Shown piece after piece: positions 1-12,169 of a stretch of 38,455 nucleotides of DNA. Under the pieces are notes generated by a model that worked only from the letters and a program-made list of their open reading frames with translations, did no database searches and was not told the origin of the DNA. The position numbers were made by a program, and so were the translations under genes. The DNA comes from Pseudomonadota bacterium (GTDB lineage Bacteria > Myxococcota_A > Polyangia > Polyangiales > Polyangiaceae). Every line of letters starts with the position of its first letter. Position 1 is the stretch's first letter. The stretch lies in assembly GCA_023402175.1 (NCBI GenBank), contig JAEXCN010000012.1:1-38455 (forward strand), given 5' to 3'.

Positions 1-811
1 CCGTCGTGTCCGGCGGCGGCTCGCTGCCCGGAGGCGGCGTCGGATCCGGAGGCGGCCCGGGCTCGTCGGGCCCCGGCGGCTCGTCGGGCTCGGGATCCGG
101 CGCGGGCGGCGGCGGCGTGCGCGACCCCGCATCGGTCCGCGGCGGGGCAGGCTCGGCGTCTTCGGTATCGGTGTCGGTATCGGGCTCGAGATCGATCGGC
201 CCTGCATCGCCGTTCGTCAGCTCGCGGAACCAAGGCGTCTGCATCGCCGCGGCGGGGATCGTCAGCTCGACGTGGAGATGATCGTCGTGCGGGTGCGGGC
301 CCGTGTACGCCTTGTCGCCCTTGCCGTTCGCTTGCCAGACCGTGCGGTCCCAGATCACGAGCTGGACGCCGATCTTCTCTGCGTTCATCACGAGCCAGTT
401 CGCGACGGCGTCGCCTTTCCCGTTGTCCGCGCTCCCTCCGGCCTTCGGGATGAAGACGTCGAGCGCGCGGCCGGTGCCGTGGACGCTCATCATCGTGCGG
501 TTCGCCGTGTTCTGTCGGCACGCATATCCGCCGACGGACGAGATCGCGCTGAACTGGTCTTGCAGGTAGTCGCCGAGCCGATCGGCGCCGGTCTTCAGCT
601 TTCCCGAGCACGCGCGCGCGTTCCAGCCCGGCGCTCCGTCGTAATGGAGATTCGCCCGCACGCCGGCGGTGGCGACGCCGTCCGGGAGCTTCCATCGACC
701 GCTGACCGCGATCGCGTCCGAGCTCGCTTCCTGGTCCTCGCCCGGGAGCGCCGAGCACGCCGCGATGAGACCGACGCCGACGAGCGAAGAAGCGAGACGT
801 AGGCGACTCAC
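1..811 (-). CDS. M15/extensin-like peptidase lipoprotein, C-terminus cut by window edge
   Basis: Reading the minus strand from a GTG at 811 gives 270 codons that run off the left edge without a stop. Residues 1-19 are a lipoprotein signal ending in LIAAC (Cys19), so the protein should sit lipid-anchored in the envelope. Residues 109-118 (SVHGTGRALD) and 175-182 (HDDHLHVE) match the SxHxxGxAxD and HxH zinc motifs of the peptidase M15/extensin-like fold; His111, Asp118 and His180 are the likely zinc ligands. This family cuts peptide bonds in peptidoglycan. From about residue 205 the chain turns acidic (an Asp-Thr run) and then Pro-rich, probably a wall-spanning or disordered tail. It is divergent from fhs. 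The zinc motifs make the fold assignment good; the substrate is unknown, and the real C-terminus lies outside the window. Confidence 0.8.
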   Translation of the reverse strand, partial: MSRLRLASSLVGVGLIAACSALPGEDQEASSDAIAVSGRWKLPDGVATAGVRANLHYDGAPGWNARACSGKLKTGADRLGDYLQDQFSAISSVGGYACRQNTANRTMMSVHGTGRALDVFIPKAGGSADNGKGDAVANWLVMNAEKIGVQLVIWDRTVWQANGKGDKAYTGPHPHDDHLHVELTIPAAAMQTPWFRELTNGDAGPIDLEPDTDTDTEDAEPAPPRTDAGSRTPPPPAPDPEPDEPPGPDEPGPPPDPTPPPGSEPPPDTT

Positions 812-978
812 AGCGCCTGTGGGTGCATGTGGTGTGCCGGCTCGGCTACACGGACGACCGCCGAATTCCATCGTGTTTCTGGTGCGATCAGGCACGTTTT
901 CCGCGCCGCGTGGATCGCGCTCGACCGGGGCTTGGTCCGTTGACGCCCCTGCAATCACCTGGGCAAAGTCCGTCCGCA
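812..978. other. Divergent intergenic region between M15-like gene and fhs
   Basis: This 167-bp gap must hold the promoters of both flanking genes. A TTGACG hexamer occurs near 937-942 on the plus strand, but no convincing -10 follows at the usual spacing. There is also no clear Shine-Dalgarno sequence before the fhs ATG. I see no repeat or gene here. Confidence 0.4.
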
Positions 979-2652
979 ATGGACACGATCCCCCGTCCCA
1001 TCAACCGCGTCGCCGAAGATCTGGGCCTCGGTCCGGACGACTACCTGCCTTACGGCCGCGGGAAGGCGAAGCTCGATCTCGGGCTCCTCGATCGGCCAGC
1101 GCGGGGGAAGGGGCGCCTCGTCCTCGTGACCGCGATCAACCCGACGCCCGCGGGTGAAGGCAAGACGACGACGTCGATCGCGCTCGCGATGGGGATGCGA
1201 CGCATCGGCAAGAACGCGGTGCTCGCGCTCCGCGAGCCGTCGCTCGGCCCCGTGTTCGGCGTGAAGGGCGGCGGCACCGGCGGAGGCAAAGCCTCGCTCG
1301 TTCCGGCGGATGACATCAATCTGCACTTCACCGGCGACATCCACGCGATCACGACGGCGCACAACCTGCTGTCGGCGCTCGTCGACAACTCGGCGTACTT
1401 CGGTGAAGCGATCGGGGAAAAGGGGCAGATCGACTCGCGCCAGATCACCTGGGGACGCGCGCTCGACATGAACGACCGCTTCCTCCGACGCTGCATCGTC
1501 GGCCTCGGCGGCAAAGCGCACGGGATCCCGCGCGAGGAGCGCTTCGACATCACGGCCGCGAGTGAGGTGATGGCAATCCTCGCGCTCGCGTCGAGCTACG
1601 AGGACCTCGAGCAGCGCCTCTCACGCATCGTCATCGCGCACACGTTCCAGGGCAAACCCGTCACCGCCGGCGACATCGGCGCGGCCAGCGCGATGACCGC
1701 CGTGCTGCGTGACGCGCTCCAGCCGAACCTCGTCCAGACGGAGGAGGGCGGGCCTGCGCTCGTGCACTGTGGTCCGTTCGGGAACATCGCCCACGGCTGC
1801 AACAGTGTGCTCGCGACGCGTCTCGCGATGGCGCTCGGCGATTACGCGATCACCGAGGCAGGCTTCGGCTTCGATCTCGGCGGCGAGAAGTTCCTCGACA
1901 TCAAGTGCCGCCAGGCGAACATCTGGCCGCGCGCAGTCGTCCTCGTCGCGACGCTCCGCGCCCTCAAGATGCACGGCGGCGCTCCCGTGAAGACGTGCGG
2001 CGAGCCCGACGCCGAACGCTTGAAGAAAGGCATCGAGCATCTCGAGAAGCATCTCGAGACGGCGAAGGCGTATGGGCTCGCGCCCATCGTTGCGATCAAC
2101 GTGTTCCCGAACGACACCGCCGAGGAGATCGCGCTCGTCGAGAAGGCCGTCGGCGCGCTCGGCGCACGCCTCGCCAGGTCCGAGGGGTTCTCGAAGGGCG
2201 GCGAAGGCGCGATCGAGCTCGCGCACACCGTAGCGGAGGTCGTCGACGCGACCGATGCCGATCCGCCGAAGCCGAAGTACGTCTACGAGCTCACCGATTC
2301 GCCGCAGGAGAAGATCCGGAAGATCGCGCGCACGGTCTACGGAGCGAAGGACGTCGTGTTCACGGCGTCTGCCGAGAAGAGCATCGAGCGTTTCCGTGAG
2401 CTCGGTGGCACAGAGCTTCCGGTGTGCATGGCGAAGACGCAGCTCTCGCTCACCGACGATCCTTCGATCCCCGGGCGTCCGCGCGACTTCACGATCACCG
2501 TTCGCGAGGTGCGCCTCTCCGCGGGCGCCGGCTTCCTCGTCGCCCTCACGGGCGAGATGATGACGATGCCCGGCCTGCCGAAGGTCCCCGCGTCGCGCGG
2601 GATCAAGCTGCTGCCCGACGGGAAGATCAAAGGCCTGATGCAGAACGATTGA
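979..2652 (+). CDS. fhs: Formate-tetrahydrofolate ligase (formyl-THF synthetase)
   Basis: Makes 10-formyltetrahydrofolate from formate, THF and ATP in the cytoplasm, feeding one-carbon units to purine and fMet synthesis. The 557-residue length from the ATG at 979 is the normal family length. In-frame starts further upstream would add 52 residues with no family similarity, so I chose 979. Visible motifs: the ATP loop TPAGEGKTT at residues 57-65, and the signature EPSLGPVFGVKGG at 86-98 followed by a Gly-rich turn and DDINLHFTGD. The family block FGFDLGGEKFLDIKCR lies in the middle and a conserved MPGLPKVPAS stretch near the C-terminus. It is not adjacent to other folate genes such as folD. A weak 6-bp hairpin (2707-2727) follows the stop. 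Assignment is firm. Confidence 0.97.
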   Translation: MDTIPRPINRVAEDLGLGPDDYLPYGRGKAKLDLGLLDRPARGKGRLVLVTAINPTPAGEGKTTTSIALAMGMRRIGKNAVLALREPSLGPVFGVKGGGTGGGKASLVPADDINLHFTGDIHAITTAHNLLSALVDNSAYFGEAIGEKGQIDSRQITWGRALDMNDRFLRRCIVGLGGKAHGIPREERFDITAASEVMAILALASSYEDLEQRLSRIVIAHTFQGKPVTAGDIGAASAMTAVLRDALQPNLVQTEEGGPALVHCGPFGNIAHGCNSVLATRLAMALGDYAITEAGFGFDLGGEKFLDIKCRQANIWPRAVVLVATLRALKMHGGAPVKTCGEPDAERLKKGIEHLEKHLETAKAYGLAPIVAINVFPNDTAEEIALVEKAVGALGARLARSEGFSKGGEGAIELAHTVAEVVDATDADPPKPKYVYELTDSPQEKIRKIARTVYGAKDVVFTASAEKSIERFRELGGTELPVCMAKTQLSLTDDPSIPGRPRDFTITVREVRLSAGAGFLVALTGEMMTMPGLPKVPASRGIKLLPDGKIKGLMQND

Positions 2653-2850
2653 GCGGCGTCGCTCGATCGGACGACGTACCGACGAGCCGCGCTGCGCCCG
2701 GGGTGTATCAGGGGTGTATCGCCTGATGCATCGGACCGCGGGGCCGTTACAGCCCGCGAAATACCGAGAGATCCGCGTCATCGTCCCTGGTCCCGTCCTT
2801 GCGATGGAGGCTGTCGTCGCCGCGCTGGCGACCCCTTCGGAAAGGTCGAG

Positions 2851-3642
2851 ATGGTGGCACGCGTCGAATACGATCTCGTGGACAACGTCGTCCGCGCGAT
2901 GAACAGCGCTCCGGCAGACGCCTACTGGGCGCGCCGGCTGCTCGATCTCGTGCGCGACCCCGTCATGGCGATGCAGCTGCGCTCGCAGATCGTCATCGCC
3001 GTGCAGCGCTGGGTGGCTCACGATCCGTCGTTCTTCGTGCACGAGCGTTATCTGTCGGAGCAGCTCGCGGTGTGGGCATGGCCGAAGGAGGTGCTCGAGG
3101 AGCTCGACGCGAAGCTGTGCCTCGACGACGCCTCGCTCACGCACCTCGTCATGGGGCGCCTCTGGCTCGAAGCGCGACGCTCACCCGACGAGATGCCGGA
3201 GCTCTACGCGCGCGCGGCCCGTCACCTTCGCGAGGTGGAGCCGCGCCTGCAGATCGGGGCCTGGCACGAAGCGATGTGCGAAGCACTCGGCGCCTCCGAT
3301 CCGGACGAGCTCGCTCACCGCGCACGCGCGATCCTCGAATCCGTCGCGGAGTCCGCGCGCGATCGCGCGCTCCTCGCGATCCTTCGCGGCGCCGCCCGCG
3401 GCGGCAACTGGGCGCTCTACGACGAGCACCGCCGTGCGTACGACGCCTTCGACGCCGACGGCGTCACGCGCATGAACAGCGAGCTCGCCCGCCTCGACGG
3501 CGAGCGCGCCGAGCAGAGCCTGGTCCGGTCGTCCGTCCTGCCGTCGTTCTCGCGCCACCGCTCCGCGATCACGCCCCGCGTCGAACCTCCGATGAGCATC
3601 TGCGAAGCCGCGACGGTGCGCCCGCCGTCACGCCCGCGCTGA
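2851..3642 (+). CDS. Hypothetical helical protein
   Basis: 263 residues with no family I recognise. It is predicted soluble (no signal peptide or membrane segment) and rich in Ala, Arg, Leu and Glu, with a pattern of amphipathic helices. The last 40 residues are low-complexity and basic. A GGAAAGG sequence about 10 bases before the ATG at 2851 supports the start. Codon use matches the neighbours and the third position is strongly GC-biased, which supports real coding. It is convergent with the histidine kinase gene, and the structured element at 3675-3838 lies between them. It may be a lineage-specific protein. Confidence 0.7.
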   Translation: MVARVEYDLVDNVVRAMNSAPADAYWARRLLDLVRDPVMAMQLRSQIVIAVQRWVAHDPSFFVHERYLSEQLAVWAWPKEVLEELDAKLCLDDASLTHLVMGRLWLEARRSPDEMPELYARAARHLREVEPRLQIGAWHEAMCEALGASDPDELAHRARAILESVAESARDRALLAILRGAARGGNWALYDEHRRAYDAFDADGVTRMNSELARLDGERAEQSLVRSSVLPSFSRHRSAITPRVEPPMSICEAATVRPPSRPR

Positions 3643-3674
3643 GCGTCGGGCGGCGCCCGCGTTCTCGCGATTTC

Positions 3675-3838
3675 AACAGGAAGGGCGGAAGGGCGGAAGG
3701 ACGGGGGATTGAGATGGGGTACGAGCCCAACGCGCTAGCGCTCGTGGAATGGCTCGTATGCGAAATGGACCGGATCGCCGAAGCACCGAGGCGAGGAGCA
3801 AGAACAGAAAATCCTTCCGACCTTCCGACCTTCCTGTT
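3675..3838. repeat. 164-bp intergenic element with nested inverted repeats
   Basis: Two 27-bp arms (3675-3701 and 3812-3838) are inverted copies matching at 25 of 27 positions. Each arm consists of short repeats of the type GGAAGG-N-C (the unit CGGAAGG). Inside lie a second inverted pair, TACGAGCC (3720-3727) with GGCTCGTA (3751-3758), and at its centre the palindrome GCGCTAGCGC (3732-3741). The element is less GC-rich than its surroundings and fills most of the 295-bp gap between two convergent genes. It could be a small non-autonomous mobile repeat, a structured RNA or a bidirectional transcription barrier; the sequence alone does not decide. Confidence 0.6.
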
Positions 3839-3937
3839 TCTCTCCGAGCAGCGCCGACCGTCAGCGATCGCGCCGCGCAACATCCATCGAGCGCTGGCCG
3901 ACGCGTTCGTCCGGTGCGGCGGCGCCGCGCCCTCGGT

Positions 3938-6187
3938 CTATTCGCCTGTGGCAGCCGGAGAGGGCGGGCTGATGCTCGGGAGCGGCGTCGCCAGGACGTC
4001 GTCCGACGCAGGCAGCGTGATCGTGAACTTCGTCCCCGAGCCCTGCTGCGATTGGACCTGGATGCTGCCGCCCGCGCGCTGGACGATGCTCTGGCTGATC
4101 GCGAGGCCGAGGCCCGTGCCCTGCTCCTTCGTCGTGAAGAACGGGATGAACAGGTTCTTCAGCACCTTCTGGCTGATGCCTGGGCCCGTGTCCGCGACGC
4201 TGATCTCGACGACCTCGGCATCATCTGGCGGCAGGCGCCCCGAATTGCCGCTCGGAGGCGACGTGACCCATGCCGTGCGCTGGGCGCGGCGGGTGCTCGT
4301 CGTGATCGTCACGCAGCCGCGCCCGTTCATCGCCTGGATCGCGTTCTGGACGAGGTTCATCAGGACCTGTCGCAGCTTCTCCGGATCGATGCTCGCGCGA
4401 GGCAACTCGTCGACGAGCTCGAGACGGAGCACGACGTCGCGTTCGCCGCTCGCGCCTCGCGGCAGCTTCGCGAGCTCGGTGCCGGGACTCTCGGTGACCA
4501 CGAGCCTGACGTCGTCGGTCTTCTGGCTGCTCAGGATCTGAACGCTGCGTCGAACGGCGCCGTTGATGTCGAGCGGAACGGGGTTGCCTGCGTGCGGCCG
4601 CGCGTAGTCGAGGAAGCTTCCGACGACGCGATTCAGGCGATCGGTCTCCTCGAGGATGATCCCGAGGAACTCCTTCATCGTCGGGTCGGGATCGGGCGAG
4701 CCCTCGGTCACTTCCTCGAGGAGCTGCGCTGCGCCCTTGATCGCGCCGAGCGGGTTTTTGACCTCGTGCGCGAGGCCCGCCGCCATCGAGCCGAGGGCCG
4801 CGAGGCGATCGCGCTCCTTCATCCGATCGTAGAGTCGGCTGTTCGCGAACGCGACGCCCATCTGCGCTGCAATGGTCTCGAGCAGCGCGATCTCCTCCGG
4901 CGTGAACGCGTCCTTCACACGATCGTCGGCGACGCAGAGAAGCCCGACGAGCTCCTCGCTGTCGCCACGCACCGCGAGGACGACCGAGCTCTTGAGCGTC
5001 CCGAGCGCTTCCGCCGCCGTGAGCAGCGGCGCCATCGTCTCACGGGCGCCTGGCGCGGCCTCGGCTTCGCGTGCGAGCTCTTCGAGCGACATCGACAGGC
5101 CGAGCCGCTCGAGCATCGGACGCATCGCGAGTGACTCGAGCCGGTTCGGCGGCGCGGCGCCGATCGCCCCGACGAGATCGAAGCCGTTGCCGTCCTGGTC
5201 CTGCAGGTACACCGCCACCGTGGTCACGCGGCGTGAGCGCTCGAGCCCGGCGATGACGACCTCGATCATCTCCTCGGTCTCGAGCGTGTGCGCGAGGCGC
5301 CGCCGCAGCTCGACGACGCTGGACTCGAGGTCGTACCGCTCACGGAAGAAGAACCGGTTGATGCGCGTCTCGAACTCGTGCTCGAGCGGCTCGAAGAGCA
5401 CGAGGAAGACGATCGCCGCGAGCACCGCGTTCAGGTACATCGCGCCGAACCGGCCGATGTACGTGATGAACACGTAGAAGATCCCCGCGAGCGCGAACGC
5501 GAGCGCGGTCGAGACCAACAGGCGCCCGGAGAGCTCGTACAGGTCGGCGAGGCGCGGACGCGTGAGCGACTCCGCGAGCACGAAGAGGAAGACGACCGCG
5601 AGGACGGCGCCGATCGGCGGTAGGTTCACGCCGAGGAACGCAACGAAGTCGGCGAGCGTGAACGTCATCGCGAGCGCACCGACCGCCGCGAGGAAGCGGA
5701 TTCGATCGCGAATGGCGCGCGACGGGCTCTTCTCACCGCGCCGCCAGAGCGACGTCAGCGCGGCGGCGAGGAGCCCGAAGACGTAGAGGTACACGCCGCC
5801 GAGCGCGAGAGCCTTGAGCGCCGCTCCTGCGCGCTCGAACGGCGAGAGCGCCACGGCCAGCATCGGGATGCCGAGCGCGGCGGCGATCTTCGGAAGCCGC
5901 GCGCCCGCGGCGCTCGGTGTCTCGAGCGGCGTGATCGAGTGGAAGAGATGAACCGCGAACTGCGGGAGCAGGACGGTGAGGACCGCGGTGGCGCGATCGA
6001 ACCGGGAGCGCGCCGGGTCCTCGAGCAGCCCCGCGAGCGACTGGCTGACGTACCAGAACGCAACGCACGTCGAGAACGACGCGAACAGCCAGTGCGCCAT
6101 GCGCCGGCCGCGAAGGAGCATCGACAGCGCGATCGCGAAGGCGATGACGCCGCAGAAGAGCGTGGTTCGAGCGCGGAGGTCCTCCAC
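3938..6187 (-). CDS. Membrane sensor histidine kinase with GAF domain
   Basis: 749 residues. Residues 8-268 form about eight or nine hydrophobic helices, a 7TM-type sensor region in the inner membrane. A GAF-like domain follows (about 290-455), then the HisKA dimerisation helix with phospho-accepting His474 in AHEVKNPL. The ATPase domain has N-box Asn615 (NLVQNAIQAM), DTGPGI (666-671) and GTGLGLAI (690-697). A Ser/Pro/Arg-rich insertion of about 25 residues (631-655) separates the N and G1 boxes, and a Pro/Ser tail ends the protein. GTG at 6187 is the only possible start because an in-frame TAG lies four codons upstream. No response regulator is adjacent. The nearby sigma-54 activator lacks a receiver domain, so the cognate partner is probably encoded elsewhere. 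The overall layout recalls PrsK-type kinases, but the ligand is unknown. Confidence 0.93.
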   Translation of the reverse strand: MEDLRARTTLFCGVIAFAIALSMLLRGRRMAHWLFASFSTCVAFWYVSQSLAGLLEDPARSRFDRATAVLTVLLPQFAVHLFHSITPLETPSAAGARLPKIAAALGIPMLAVALSPFERAGAALKALALGGVYLYVFGLLAAALTSLWRRGEKSPSRAIRDRIRFLAAVGALAMTFTLADFVAFLGVNLPPIGAVLAVVFLFVLAESLTRPRLADLYELSGRLLVSTALAFALAGIFYVFITYIGRFGAMYLNAVLAAIVFLVLFEPLEHEFETRINRFFFRERYDLESSVVELRRRLAHTLETEEMIEVVIAGLERSRRVTTVAVYLQDQDGNGFDLVGAIGAAPPNRLESLAMRPMLERLGLSMSLEELAREAEAAPGARETMAPLLTAAEALGTLKSSVVLAVRGDSEELVGLLCVADDRVKDAFTPEEIALLETIAAQMGVAFANSRLYDRMKERDRLAALGSMAAGLAHEVKNPLGAIKGAAQLLEEVTEGSPDPDPTMKEFLGIILEETDRLNRVVGSFLDYARPHAGNPVPLDINGAVRRSVQILSSQKTDDVRLVVTESPGTELAKLPRGASGERDVVLRLELVDELPRASIDPEKLRQVLMNLVQNAIQAMNGRGCVTITTSTRRAQRTAWVTSPPSGNSGRLPPDDAEVVEISVADTGPGISQKVLKNLFIPFFTTKEQGTGLGLAISQSIVQRAGGSIQVQSQQGSGTKFTITLPASDDVLATPLPSISPPSPAATGE

Positions 6188-6229
6188 GCCCGGAGCCTAG
6201 CGTCGATGGCCCTTCGGATCACGCGAACG

Positions 6230-6289
6230 AAAAAGCGGCTTCGGAGCCGTCGTCGGATCCATGACCCGATCGTCAGCTGCGAAGCCGCT
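6230..6289 (-). terminator. Intrinsic terminator after the activator-lipoprotein operon
   Basis: On the minus strand, just past the lipoprotein stop at 6316, AGCGGCTTCG pairs perfectly with CGAAGCCGCT (10 bp, 36-nt loop) and is followed by TTTTT. A smaller hairpin, CGGCT-CCGA-AGCCG, directly before the same T-run is an alternative. Either form is a standard rho-independent terminator. It separates this operon from the histidine kinase gene downstream. Confidence 0.65.
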
Positions 6290-6315
6290 CTCTTGCCGGC
6301 GGGGCCGGCGCAACG

Positions 6316-6710
6316 TCACTTGCCGTTCTTCGTACCGCCGCTGCTGCCTTCGCCGCCGCTGCTGCTGGTGCTGCCGCCGCTGCTGCTGGTGCTGCCGTTG
6401 CTGCCGCCGCTGCTGCTCGACCACGGATCGGGGAGAGGACCCATCTGCCACGGATCAGGCAGCGGTCCGCAGCCCGGGCAGATTCCGTTGTCCGGCGTCT
6501 TCGACCCTCGCCTGTTGTGCTTGATGACCGAAGGATCGCCGGCGCTGATCTGCTCGTCGGCGGTCGTGCCGATGCCGCCGACCTGCGCGCCGTCACTGTC
6601 CGACCCGACCTGGTCGTCATCGCCGTTCGTGGATTGCTCGACGGCGCAGCCCACGGCGAGCAGCGCGGCGAGGAGCGAAACAGCGCCCAGTCGACCAATG
6701 ATGAAGCGAT

Positions 6711-6714
<4 letters not shown>
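6316..6714 (-). CDS. Small Ser/Gly-rich lipoprotein
   Basis: 132 residues with a lipoprotein signal ending in LAVGC (Cys23), so it is probably exported and lipid-anchored. The mature part has an acidic Asn/Asp segment, a GICPGCGP motif, the hexapeptide PLPDPW twice in a row, and a tail made of Ser-Ser-Ser-Gly-Gly-type repeats. No known domain is visible. Its ATG overlaps the stop of the upstream sigma-54 activator by four bases (ATGA), so the two are probably translationally coupled and one operon. The tail looks like a flexible linker or a surface-exposed low-complexity region. Function unknown. Confidence 0.8.
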
Positions 6715-10376
<3,662 letters not shown>

Positions 10377-10514
10377 GGCGTCTCGACCGGGCCATCTGAA
10401 TATGGCCCGCAGACCCACGGGATACGGCCTAAAAATGGAGTCGACGGCGTCCTTCCCGTCGTTCGGACGTTCCCGAGGCGGGCCCGGCCGGGGCGGCGAA
10501 GTTGACCTAGGGAT

Positions 10515-10530
10515 TGCAAGCCGTGATCCA
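10515..10530 (-). promoter_or_regulatory. Candidate sigma-54 promoter of the activator gene
   Basis: The minus strand reads TGGATCACGGCTTGCA. Against the consensus TGGCACG-N4-TTGCW, the TGG and TTGCA blocks are intact and correctly spaced, with three mismatches in the rest of the -24 element. Transcription would start near 10503, giving a leader of about 85-130 nt. This would mean autoregulation by the sigma-54 activator. The match is imperfect. Confidence 0.3.
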
Positions 10531-10560
10531 GCTTGCCGCGTCCGCTAAGTGTTCGGGATT

Positions 10561-10589
10561 ACGAGGATGAGCTGCCGGGCAGCCCTCGT
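10561..10589 (-). terminator. Hairpin after the DUF2520 gene
   Basis: ACGAGG pairs with CCTCGT and, inside it, GCTGC with GCAGC around a 3-nt loop. This gives an 11-bp stem with a 4-nt bulge. It lies about 50 bases beyond the stop of the DUF2520 gene on the minus strand. There is no T-run, so it may be a Rho-assisted or processing structure. Confidence 0.4.
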
Positions 10590-10637
10590 GCTCGCCGCAC
10601 CGTCAAGTCACGCACGGGCTCTGTCACGGCCCGATCG

Positions 10638-11525
10638 TCATTTTCCAGATCGGCGCCGGGCTGCCGGGCGCCGGCTCGACGTTTTGGATGAGCTCTTCCG
10701 CGAAGCCTTCTGGAGCGCGCGCTGGAGGACCTCTCCCACCTCGTCGACCTGCTTCTTCGGTACGTCGCCGATTCGCCGAGCGATCGGGACCTGGGCGAGG
10801 CCGCTGGCGATGAACAGTGGCAGCGCCTCCGGGAGCCGATCGCGCAGCAGATCGATCTGACGCTCGATCGCGCCGGCGTCGCCGCGGCGCACCGGGCCTG
10901 TGAGCGCGTCCGGGAACCCGAGCGCTTCGACGTTCTCGGCGACGCTCCGGAGCAGCGGCCCCAGCATCTTCGGAGCTTCCTGTCGCGGCACGCCCGAGAC
11001 GGCGAGGAGCTCGACGCCGATCGCGGCGAGCGCCGCGGCGCCGTTCGCGACGAGCCCGGCGGCTGCGTGGTAGCCGACGGTATCGAGCTTCGCGAACGTT
11101 CGCGGCGTCATCCCGAGCTTCTTCGCGAGCGAGCGCGCCCGCTTCTCCGCCTTGGGCTCGCCCTTCACGTGCACGTGCCCGCGGGTCAGCGTCGGGAACG
11201 AGTCGAGCGACGCAAAGGAGATCATCGGGTGCATCTGCGCGATGCCTGCGCAAACCCCGCGCAGCGGCTCGAGCACCTCCGCGGGGAGCGACCCTGCGTT
11301 GTGCACGACGACGGCGTTTCGAGGGACGACGCCCGAGGACGCGAGGTCGGCCGCGACGGGCGGCAGCTGCTTGTCGCGAAGCGCGAGGACGATGATGTTC
11401 GCGTCGATGCGCGTCGTCGGAACGCCCTTCCGCGCGGGACAGAGCGTCACCTTCGTACCCTGCTTCTTGAGCGCTCGAGCGAGCGCGCGTCCGACCTTGC
11501 CAGCGCCGAGGATGAAGACCTTCAT
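10638..11525 (-). CDS. Rossmann-fold DUF2520 protein
   Basis: 295 residues. The N-terminus MKVFILGAGKVGRALA is a dinucleotide-binding Rossmann motif (GxGxxG at 7-12). The first half resembles the NADP-binding half of pyrroline-5-carboxylate/ketopantoate reductase relatives. The second half (from about 125) is the helical DUF2520 domain that dimerises in this family. The last 25 residues are a basic Lys/Ser/Arg tail. It is probably an NAD(P)-dependent oxidoreductase; the substrate is unknown. It follows nadD by 32 bases in a three-gene minus-strand operon, so a link to NAD metabolism is possible but unproven. Confidence 0.88.
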   Translation of the reverse strand: MKVFILGAGKVGRALARALKKQGTKVTLCPARKGVPTTRIDANIIVLALRDKQLPPVAADLASSGVVPRNAVVVHNAGSLPAEVLEPLRGVCAGIAQMHPMISFASLDSFPTLTRGHVHVKGEPKAEKRARSLAKKLGMTPRTFAKLDTVGYHAAAGLVANGAAALAAIGVELLAVSGVPRQEAPKMLGPLLRSVAENVEALGFPDALTGPVRRGDAGAIERQIDLLRDRLPEALPLFIASGLAQVPIARRIGDVPKKQVDEVGEVLQRALQKASRKSSSKTSSRRPAARRRSGK

Positions 11526-11557
11526 GTCCGCGCGCGCATCCTAACGCACGTCCGCTC

Positions 11558-12169
11558 TCAGGCGGCGGCTGTCGTGTAGAGACGATGCGCACGGGCGTAT
11601 TCGATGACGGCGTGCGGGACGAGCTCCGCGATCGGTCCCAGGTCGGCATCGGCGCCCTCGTCACCGAGCTTTGCCCGCACCTCCGTGCTCGAGATCGCCG
11701 GGAGCACCGGTGCAGGCGCTCCCGGGTAGTCGATGCCGACGCGACCGAGGACGATCGGCGGCGCGAGCTGGGTCACCCGGTCGAACGCGTACCACTTCGA
11801 CGACTCGACCATGATGTCGGCGCCCATGATGAAGCGAAGCGGCTTGTCCGGGTACTTCGTCCGCAGGTGCTCGATCGTTCGAACCGTACGGCTCTCGCCG
11901 CCGAGCTCCTCTTCGACCCGCGACACCTCGACTCGCGGCAGCCAGCCCATCGCGAGCTCGCACATCTTGACGCGGTCTTCGTAGGGGGCGAGCGACTTCG
12001 CGAACGGGTGCCGGAACGTCGGCACGACGAGCAGCTTCTCGACGTCGAAGCGCGCGAGCACGACCGCGAGCGCGAGCACGTGCGAGAGATGGGGCGGGTT
12101 GAAGCTGCCTCCGAACACGCCGATGATCGGCATCGCCGACTGTGCGGAGCTGGCTCTCGACGTCGTCAT
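11558..12169 (-). CDS. nadD: Nicotinate-nucleotide adenylyltransferase
   Basis: 203 residues. It joins nicotinate mononucleotide and ATP to give deamido-NAD, the central step of NAD synthesis. Visible motifs: GGSFNPPHLSH (20-30), the HxGH-type nucleotidyltransferase motif here in the form HLSH, and ISSTEVR (160-166), the ISSTxIR signature. The ATG at 12169 overlaps the upstream stop by four bases (ATGA), which favours it over the internal ATG at 12133. The last two enzymes of the pathway context, pncB and nadE, are elsewhere in this window (23.7-27.1 kb). No rsfS or obg gene, common nadD partners, is adjacent. Confidence 0.95.
   Translation of the reverse strand: MTTSRASSAQSAMPIIGVFGGSFNPPHLSHVLALAVVLARFDVEKLLVVPTFRHPFAKSLAPYEDRVKMCELAMGWLPRVEVSRVEEELGGESRTVRTIEHLRTKYPDKPLRFIMGADIMVESSKWYAFDRVTQLAPPIVLGRVGIDYPGAPAPVLPAISSTEVRAKLGDEGADADLGPIAELVPHAVIEYARAHRLYTTAAA

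Noticed and set aside
2700..2720. GGGGTGTATC in two near-adjacent copies after fhs
   Set aside because: Only two copies of a 10-mer with one base between; not enough to call a repeat or operator.
1621..3144. Minus-strand open frame of 507 codons across fhs
   Set aside because: Antisense shadow; fhs on the plus strand has full-length family motifs.
10377..10637. Possible small gene in the gap between DUF2520 and the activator
   Set aside because: No frame has a start with a ribosome site and a plausible product; the gap is explained by a hairpin and a promoter.
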